64,000 bases of DNA from Simmondsia chinensis (Eukaryota > Streptophyta > Magnoliopsida > Caryophyllales > Simmondsiaceae). The notes beneath the pieces were generated by a model. It saw nothing but the letters and a program-made list of their open reading frames with translations, was not told where the DNA came from and ran no database searches. A program made the translations under genes and the position numbers. The stretch spans positions 16,001,193 to 16,065,192 of the forward strand of contig JAGTTD010000009.1 of NCBI GenBank assembly GCA_018398585.1, written 5' to 3'. The first letter of the stretch is position 1. Each line of letters begins with the position of its first letter. This document shows positions 57,509 through 64,000 of the stretch, one piece after another.

Positions 57509-57513
57509 TTGAT

Positions 57514-59246
57514 ACCACGGTGGCTAATGAATTCAGCACCGGGCGTCCTAGGATGGCGTTGAGTGCCGAGCGCGCACGACATAAAGTTCAGCATTAAGCA
57601 TATGCCCTTGTTCTCCGTCTCTCAGGAGGATGTCGAGCTTTATGGTGCCTAGTGGATCAACCACCTCGACGGAGAATCCCGCGAGGGTCCCTGCCATGGG
57701 GAGTAATTTCTAAAGCGGTATTCCCATTTGTTCAATGCAATAGAGGAAAAGGATGTTGGCTGAACTTCTTTGATCTACCAAGACCCTTTGAAGGGAGTAG
57801 TTACGGACGTCCATGGTGATGACCATGGGATCTTCGTGCGGGGTTTTATTGTTATCAAGATCATCTTGCGTGAAAGTCAAGGGTGGACACTTCCTAACTT
57901 TGCCTCCTCCTCTCCCCATTGGACTGAGACTCGTGTTCTTCCGCTTTTGTTTTATGGCCGCAATCACACGCCGTAGCGCGTGAGCCGTGTAATCTGGTCC
58001 CTCATGGGTGACCTAAAAGTTCCGGCCTTGAGCTTTTTTACATCCATGAATTTTTTAAGATCGCCTTTTTTCTCCAATTCGTCAACCCGGTGTTGGAGAA
58101 CTTGACAGTCTTTGGTGTCATAGCTCGACGTTTTGGGGTACTCCCACCATGCTTTCGAGTTAGGTCAGGCTGCAGGGCTTGCAGGGCCTGGTCCCTTCTC
58201 ATTTTCTATTTCTTAACCTCTAAGAGTAGCCTGGGGGGTCTCTTAAGGCCAGTATTGCGAACCCTCCTCACGTCCTTTTTCGTTCTCTCAATCTTCGGGT
58301 TAGGGCCCGAAGCATGCGTCTCATGTTTTCGATACTCGTGCCTAGGTGGTTCTTTTTTTTATCATCACGTGTTCTGCGATGATGTATTTGTCAGCTTTGG
58401 TCCATAGTGCGTTCACAATCATGGGGAGAGCCTTGGCAAAGGAAAATTTGAAGTCGTTGTTCCGAGGTCCGTTGATGAAGGTGGTAATGGCAGTTTGATC
58501 AGCGAGTTTTGGGATGCTGATCATTGCTTTTGAGAATCATCGCATAAACGCCCTTAAGGACTCACCATCGGCTTGTTGGAGCTGGATCAACTGGGCAGCG
58601 ACCTTCTTTCTTCTTTTGTTGCTAAGAAACTGACAAGTAAATTTCTTGGACAGCTTCTTGAAGGTTCATATGGACCCATTGGGTAGAGGGGAAAACCAGG
58701 CCTAAGCCACGCCTTTGAGGGTGGTTGGAAAACACTTGCACCACACGTCCTTGGATGCTTCTTGTATGTACATCGATGCTGTAAATCCCGAGCAATGGTC
58801 GTTCGAGTCTTGCGTCCCGTCGAACAACTCCAAATTTTGGATTTTTGCTTTTCCCATTAGGGGTAGGGAGTATCCGAGGTGTGAAGGGAGAATGGGTGAT
58901 GGGCATTCTTCCCATAAGCCCGCGTGCCGCTCCCTCCGAGGCGGTGTCGAAGTCCGCCTCAAGTGAGGGACGAGTCCTTGCTGGTATGTTCCTCAACTTA
59001 TGGGGGCGGAGAAGTGTCTTGTCTTCCTCCTTCTCTTGCTGAATTCACTTGCTTCCGTGCTCCATGGAAGTAAGGGATTCGAAGATCAGATGTGAGTGGT
59101 CACGATCAGCGAGTTGCATGATTAGTGTGCAGAGCTCGTGGAGCTGGCTGTCAGTGACATACTGATCTCTTGACCGCCTTAAGGAGAGGGAGATCCCACG
59201 GAGTTATTCTGGGCAAAAGTTTCTATTTCCCATAGACGACGCCAAC
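57514..59246 (-). pseudogene. Outer gypsy element: gag and protease
   Basis: Several frames on the minus strand carry a Tat-type gag: HSPFTPRILPTP, NPKFGVV and (next frame) LELFDGTQD, ASMYIQEASKDVWCKCFPTT, later LSKKFTCQFLS-like sequence, and at 58524-58342 MISIPKLADQTAITTFING and KADKYIIAE. The protease frame at 57967-57710 has KVRKCPPLTFTQDDL, TPHEDPMVITMDV, and RVLVDQRSSANILFLYCIEQ, where the catalytic motif D(S/T)G reads DQR, so the active-site Gly is lost. LGRPVLNSLATVVS at 57570-57514 leads into the insertion point, and the linker resumes at 45943. The start of the leader (GTTGGCGTCGTCTATGGG, minus, about 59245) sits beside the LTR as a primer-site-like sequence. Confidence 0.8.
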
Positions 59247-59868
59247 TATTTTGGTACATGTTCTTTTAATGGAAGGTCAAACTTAGACCTCAAACTTTTA
59301 TTAGATTTTTACTAATTAACGATTTCATTACAAGGATTTTTGATGGGATACAAGTAAAGGAAAGAGAGAAATGGGGGGTTTCTCTACTGTGGGGGTCCTT
59401 CAAATGATAGCGTAGGGAGAGCAGTGAACTTAGTTTTCTCTAGGGTCCTGGGTGCTATTTATAGAGTTTTTTCCTTAATGATTTGTCGAAGAGCTGTGCT
59501 CTAACGGGGGGTGTATTTCGCTTGGTATAGAACGGCGACTGAGATACCCCTCGTTCACAGACCCACGGCTTTGGGCTATCGTTTGTCCGAATCACGGTAC
59601 CAAGAAGTGGTCCCTGTCGGGTCCTCAGGGGAGCAGGCATTTCGGGCTAAGATGCCTCCTTGGAGTAGAGGCGCGTGCTTTATTAAGGTGTTATAGGAAG
59701 ACTGTTTGGGGGATGGAATGTTCTTGGTTGGCCTGATGCGTCCATCTCTCCACGGCTATAGCTAGAGTTCCGAGGTCGTCCGCCGGAGGTGCATCTCGAT
59801 CTGAGATGCACCTGCATCCTGGCGGCCATGTGTCACTTGTTTGGATGCTATTTTGTTGAGAGTTATCA
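59247..59868 (-). repeat. 5' LTR of the outer gypsy element
   Basis: Minus strand starts TGATAACTCTCAAC and ends TGTACCAAAATA, as in the solo LTR at 61101, but it is about 425 bp shorter. TATAAATA on the minus strand at 59456-59463. A palindrome with 10-bp arms (GGTGCATCTC / GAGATGCACC) lies at 59788-59812. Confidence 0.8.
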
Positions 59869-60289
59869 ATAAGTTACACGTGTAAACCTTTTTCCCCCTT
59901 CTTGAATGCTATGGGCATTCTGATTTTGTTCCGCTGCATCCTAGTGGCGAAATAAGATCCTTCGCAGTGGTGGCCACCAGGGTCAAAAAACGATGCCTGC
60001 GATATTTGAAAGCAAGCCACCAAATGCCTTGTGTAGGTGCAGGAATCAAATGGTGGGGTAACCGTCTACCGCAAAGTGCATGAAGTGCTGCGGGTATTTT
60101 CGCGTGGGTGGTTACTAATTAGGATCATATATATATATATTCTTAAAAGGGATGTGGGCTGTGGGGCCGGCTTCTCGGCTAGGGTTTTTTCAATACGGCT
60201 CATGAGAAGGTCCCAATAATCCTTTATTAAATGTGGCTAGGCAATATGAGCCATTATTTGTTCTGAGCCTAGTGGCCCAATTTAAACTT
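59869..60289. other. Flank of the outer gypsy element, no gene seen
   Basis: Contains an (AT)n run at about 60127-60140. No coding signal. The 5-bp duplication expected next to the LTR cannot be checked because the other end of the element is missing. Confidence 0.4.
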
Positions 60290-61100
60290 TTTCTTTAAAC
60301 AGAAATGAAATGATGAATCAAAAATTATTATTTAGGTCATAAATTTCTTATTGTTTATTTTTAGTAAACATTTTTCTTATAGCCTAATATGAATGTTGCT
60401 CATTTATTTGTGTAACATAGTGACTTATGTAGTCAAAGAAGAGATATTAAATTTATTATTGAATATGTTTCATTAAAGTGAAATAGATTTGTTTCATACT
60501 TGCACTAAATCAATTGATATTGACTTTTGCAATCGAGTATGAGTAATTAAATTAATCAATTGTTATCTCAGTTTAAATAAAAAAAAGGCTATGTTCCTTC
60601 ATTGAATAGAAGCAATTGTTAATAACTTTAGTAGTCATACGTGATTTGTTAGATTAACTAATTGATTATTGAATATCTGAATTAGTCAAATACAGTTGTT
60701 CCATAAAGAAACAAATTTGTTCTTATTACCTAATTGAAATAACTTGTCTTTGGCTTTTGTTGTCAAACACGAGTTTCAAATTTACAAATTATTGATTGAA
60801 TTAATAAACAAATTTTCATTTTCTAAAGAAATAGATTCGTTCTTTCTTGGAATTGAATCAATTATGGCGGCTTGAGTGGTCCCAAATATGTTGTTAAAAT
60901 CAAACAATTTGTTATGACATTTTGGGAAAATGATTTCTCTCCTTTTCTTGAACTAAAATAAGTTGTTAATGATTTTTGTGGTCGTAACATATATTGACTT
61001 TTGTCACGTTAGTTGTTAAACTGAAATTGATTGCTATTGACTTTTGTAGTCATAACTTTAGTTGTTAAAGTCAAAATAAATTACTATTGACTTTTGTGAT
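60290..61100 (+). repeat. Diverged minisatellite-like region
   Basis: Loosely repeated units of about 60-130 bp carry the motifs ATTG(A/T)TATTGACTTTTG, TAGTCATAAC, GTTGTTAAA.TCAAA and AAAGAAA.A.ATTTGTTC. The clearest units are at 60960-61100. The same motifs continue after the solo LTR (62148-62360) and at 391-600, so the LTR landed within this array. Confidence 0.5.
61096..61100. repeat. Solo-LTR target duplication, left copy
   Basis: GTGAT; the partner is 62148-62152. Confidence 0.8.
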
Positions 61101-62147
61101 TATTTTGGTACAGTAATTCGGGGTTCTTTAATGGAGGGCGAATAATCATGCCCCTTTATCTTTTATTAAGTTTTTTTTTTTTATTAATTAATGGCTTTAT
61201 TACAGGGATTTTATGAGATTACAAGGAAAAAAGGAAATAAAAAATGAGGGGCACAGCTGCTCTGAGGGTCCTTCAGATGAGAGTGAAGAGAAGGCAATGA
61301 GCTTATCCTTTCGTTAGGGGTCGAGCCCTATTTATAGAGATTTTTCCCTAAAAAGATATGCCTCGTATGAAGAGGTGTATCTCGCCTAGTACGGAATCGG
61401 GAGAGATACCGTTAGCCATTGGGCCTATGACCTTGAGTCGTTGTCTATCCGATTCATGGAGCCGGGGATGGTTGTTGGCTGACCTCCGGGGAAACGGGCA
61501 TCTCGGGGCGAGATGCCCTCCAGGAGTTGAATTAAGAGTTGCGTTGGGGTGCCGTCTTGAGGCCCTTCGGATACCGTGCTTCGAGCTATCGTCGGTCCAA
61601 GTCAAGGTGACAGGTCATACTTGTTGTTCGGCCGATTCCCGGGGGAGAAAGCATCTCGGACCGAGATGCCCCCTTGGGTCCGGGGTGCGTGCTCCGTTGG
61701 GTCGCGGGTGTGAGACTGTTCGAGGGTCGAAATGCTCCTCGTCATCTTGAGTCTTCTATATCTTTACGGGTGTTGCCCGAGTCCCGGAGGCGAGCTTCAA
61801 GGGTGCATCATGTCTGGGCAGATATGCCTCCTTCTTCTCTTGCTCGGATTCCGAGATGTATTCCATCAGTGATGTGCACTTCATTCACTTAAGTCGAAAG
61901 TGGAGTTCCGGAGGTAGCTTCCGGGGGTGCATCTCGGTCCGAGATGCACCTACGTCAGAGTGGGCGTGATCCTTCCTTCTTCTACTTGAATCCTGGGATG
62001 TGTCCAGTCAGCCAGATGCGCTCCTTCCTTTTAAATTGAAGACGAAGTTCCGAACTCGGGCCTCCGGGGATGGATCTCGGCCAGAGTTGGGGCCTCATTC
62101 CAGGCGGCCACGTATTACTTGTTCAGATGACATTTTTGATGTTATCA
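61101..62147 (-). mobile_element. Solo LTR of the Tat-like gypsy family, with TSD
   Basis: 1,047 bp, minus strand TGATAACATC...TGTACCAAAATA. Flanked by GTGAT at 61096-61100 and at 62148-62152, a perfect 5-bp target duplication, with no internal domain next to it; this defines a solo LTR left after LTR-LTR recombination. TATAAATA on the minus strand at 61329-61336. It contains three strong palindromes around GCATCTCG / CGAGATGC (61496-61517, 61651-61669, 61926-61950). Confidence 0.85.
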
Positions 62148-64000
62148 GTGATCATAGCATCAGTCGTTAAAATCATAAAGTATTGTTTAGTTACTAAGTA
62201 GGATTAGTTCCTTGTTTAAATTTAGTAATTATTGTTAGGAATAGTTCCTTGTTTGAATTTAGTAGTTATTGTGGACTTTTATGGTCCTTCTTGAGTTATT
62301 GAAATGGATTTGTTCCTTATTGAGTTGAATGATGGACTAGATTTGGCATTACAAATTATGTTGTTTGAGATAATTATAAGCTTAGCAAAATTTTTGATCT
62401 AATGGCCTATGATGTCAAGTGTTAATCTAGTTAACTAAAAATTAAAAGTATGTGCCTTAGTTCAATGTGCCTATGTTCATTATCTAAGTGATTGTCATAT
62501 GTGTCACAAGAAGATAATCTATCTATTATTTGGAAGAGTTTTGAGAAACTCTATCCCGTAATTATGCCCATAACAAAATTCAGCAAGTCCGGCCAAATGG
62601 AATATGGTAACCGTAATTGTTGTTTAAAAAAATAGAAAAAAGAAAATTTTTTTTCCTTCTTTTTAGAAAAAAAACCCAAAGAAGATTAAAAGATTCAAAT
62701 GGTCTTGAGGCGATCACCTCTGGGTGAGGAACGCCATTATCTGGTGACTTGTGAGATTCTAGAAATGACAATTAGCTGAGCGATAGGTTCTAGCAGTAAT
62801 ATATTCACTACGTGACCGTAGGTGGAGCCACTAATGATCATTGATAATTAAATTAAGATATTTTTTATCTTGAGTTGGAATCAAAGCATCGTGAAGCCAA
62901 TCGAGTCACTACTTTAATTGCTTGGTCTGTGCAACCTAAGCATGAAGGTTTGGTGCCCAAGCCCAGCTAATTTTCTCAAAATCATCTACCTTAGTATGTT
63001 CTCCTAGTAAACGACATATTTTCATAGAATGGTTAACCATGCTCTTGTATGTCTTGAGCTAAAAAATGGTACCTTTCTCGACCAACATTCGAATTATGCT
63101 TGTGCTTTTCGTTTAGCTTTAGTAGCTCTTTTATGTTTGGACATAGTCTTCTATGTGAAGTTTTTCTCTAATTTTGACTTGGATAATTGTAACTCCCGAA
63201 AAGTATTTGTTACTTTTATAGTTGTTAAGTGATCTATTAGGTGGCATGCTTGTTTTAATTGTATTCGTCCGAAAATAATAAACCGATTAGTTCGGAAAGG
63301 CTGATTGGAGTCTATCTCTAAGGTACACGTCTCTTTGTGAGTTGTGTTTAGTAGAAAAGGCAATTACCAAAGGCTTTTTTGGTAAAGTTTTAATAAGAAC
63401 CCGCTAATTGGAGTTTCATATGTTTAAACACTTGTATATTTATGAGTGTAAAGGCGGGGAAATAGTGCGCTTCATGTTGTTACATTCATAGACTACCATT
63501 TACATTATTGATATGTTTACCTCTTACTTTGTCAATCATGTGATAATCTGGTTAACTAAAAATTATAAGTATGTGCCTTAGTTTAATGTGTCTATGTTCA
63601 TTATCTAAGTGATTCTGATATGCACCATAAGAAGATAACCTATATATTATTTAGAAGAGTTTTGAGAAACTCTATCCCATAACTATGTCCATAATAAAAT
63701 TCAGTGAGTTTGGACAAATGGAATATGGTAACCGTAATTATTGTTTAAAAAAAAAAAAGAAAAAAGACAATTTGTTTCCTTCTTCTTTGATAAAAAAAAA
63801 ACCCCAAAGAAGATTAAAAGATTCAAATGGTCTTGAGGCAATCACCTCTGGGTGATGAACGCCATTATTTGGTGACTTGTGAGATTCTAGAAATGAGAAT
63901 TTGCTAAGCGATAGGTTTTAGCAGTGATAGGTTCACTACGTGACTGTAGGTGTGGCCACTAATGATCATTGATGAGTAAATTAAGATATTTGTTATCTTA
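62148..64000. repeat. Right-hand copy of the 391-1790 block, partly in tandem
   Basis: 62148-63536 aligns with 391-1780. At 63537 the sequence jumps back: TAATCTGGTTAACTAAAAATT at 63544 repeats TAATCTAGTTAACTAAAAATT at 62423, a period of 1,121 bp, and the second unit runs to the window end. Each unit holds the A-rich run, the GAGGC.ATCACCTCTGGGTGA palindromic block and CACTACGTGAC. No coding signal. Confidence 0.75.

Noticed and set aside
61348..61892. Several ORFs of 60-130 codons on both strands
   Set aside because: They lie within the solo LTR, are GC-rich by composition, and overlap the palindromes; no domain.
1..64000. CRISPR-like arrays, rRNA and tRNA genes
   Set aside because: Repeats found are tandem duplications or mobile elements. 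The tRNA-like words are primer-binding sites of retroelements (11641, 41202, 55467), not tRNA genes.

Overview
This is a repeat-dense stretch of an angiosperm nuclear genome. Plant-type LTR retrotransposons (Ty3/gypsy Athila-like and Tat-like, Ty1/copia), RTE- and L1-type LINEs and MITEs make up most of it. The only host-gene signals are two broken plant genes with AG/GT introns. No intact host protein-coding gene, rRNA, tRNA, CRISPR array or operon was found. The species cannot be fixed from the sequence.

Layout. 1-390 is the end of a gypsy LTR (minus strand) and 391-1790 its flank; this block recurs at 61755-63536. 1950-3700 is a decayed copia pol (plus), followed by a copia-like LTR (4703-6629) split by an RTE LINE with a perfect 14-bp target duplication. 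6675-7198 is a hAT-like MITE abutting an asparagine synthetase pseudogene (exons at 7246, 10507 and 11168) that has a second RTE LINE in an intron. 11636-17445 is a gypsy element carrying gag and protease only, with a 701-bp tandem duplication and an L1 insertion. 17446-22332 and 27165-31214 hold four copies of a 2.65-kb unit of unknown nature, separated by 4.8 kb. 31216-35058 is AT-rich with related MITEs.

37171-42245 (minus) is the 3' end of a MAK21/NOC1/CEBPZ-type ribosome-biogenesis gene, now a pseudogene. One of its introns contains a complete 3.58-kb LTR element (37889-41467) with 252-bp LTRs, a TCTCA target duplication, an initiator-Met primer site and a polypurine tract. Its only recognisable domain is a PTB-like RNA-recognition motif, not gag or pol. 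This is the most unusual object in the window.

42905-59868 is a truncated Tat-like gypsy element (minus). An 11.56-kb Athila-like element (45949-57508, LTRs about 2.02 kb, tRNA-Asp primer site) is inserted between its protease and reverse transcriptase. 61101-62147 is a solo LTR of the same family as the outer element, with a perfect GTGAT target duplication. These LTRs carry a set of long palindromes that have been lost differently in the different copies.

All coding regions of the mobile elements show stops or frameshifts. The LTR pair that could be compared over its full length (10 differences in 252 bp) points to a fairly recent insertion; the other elements look older.
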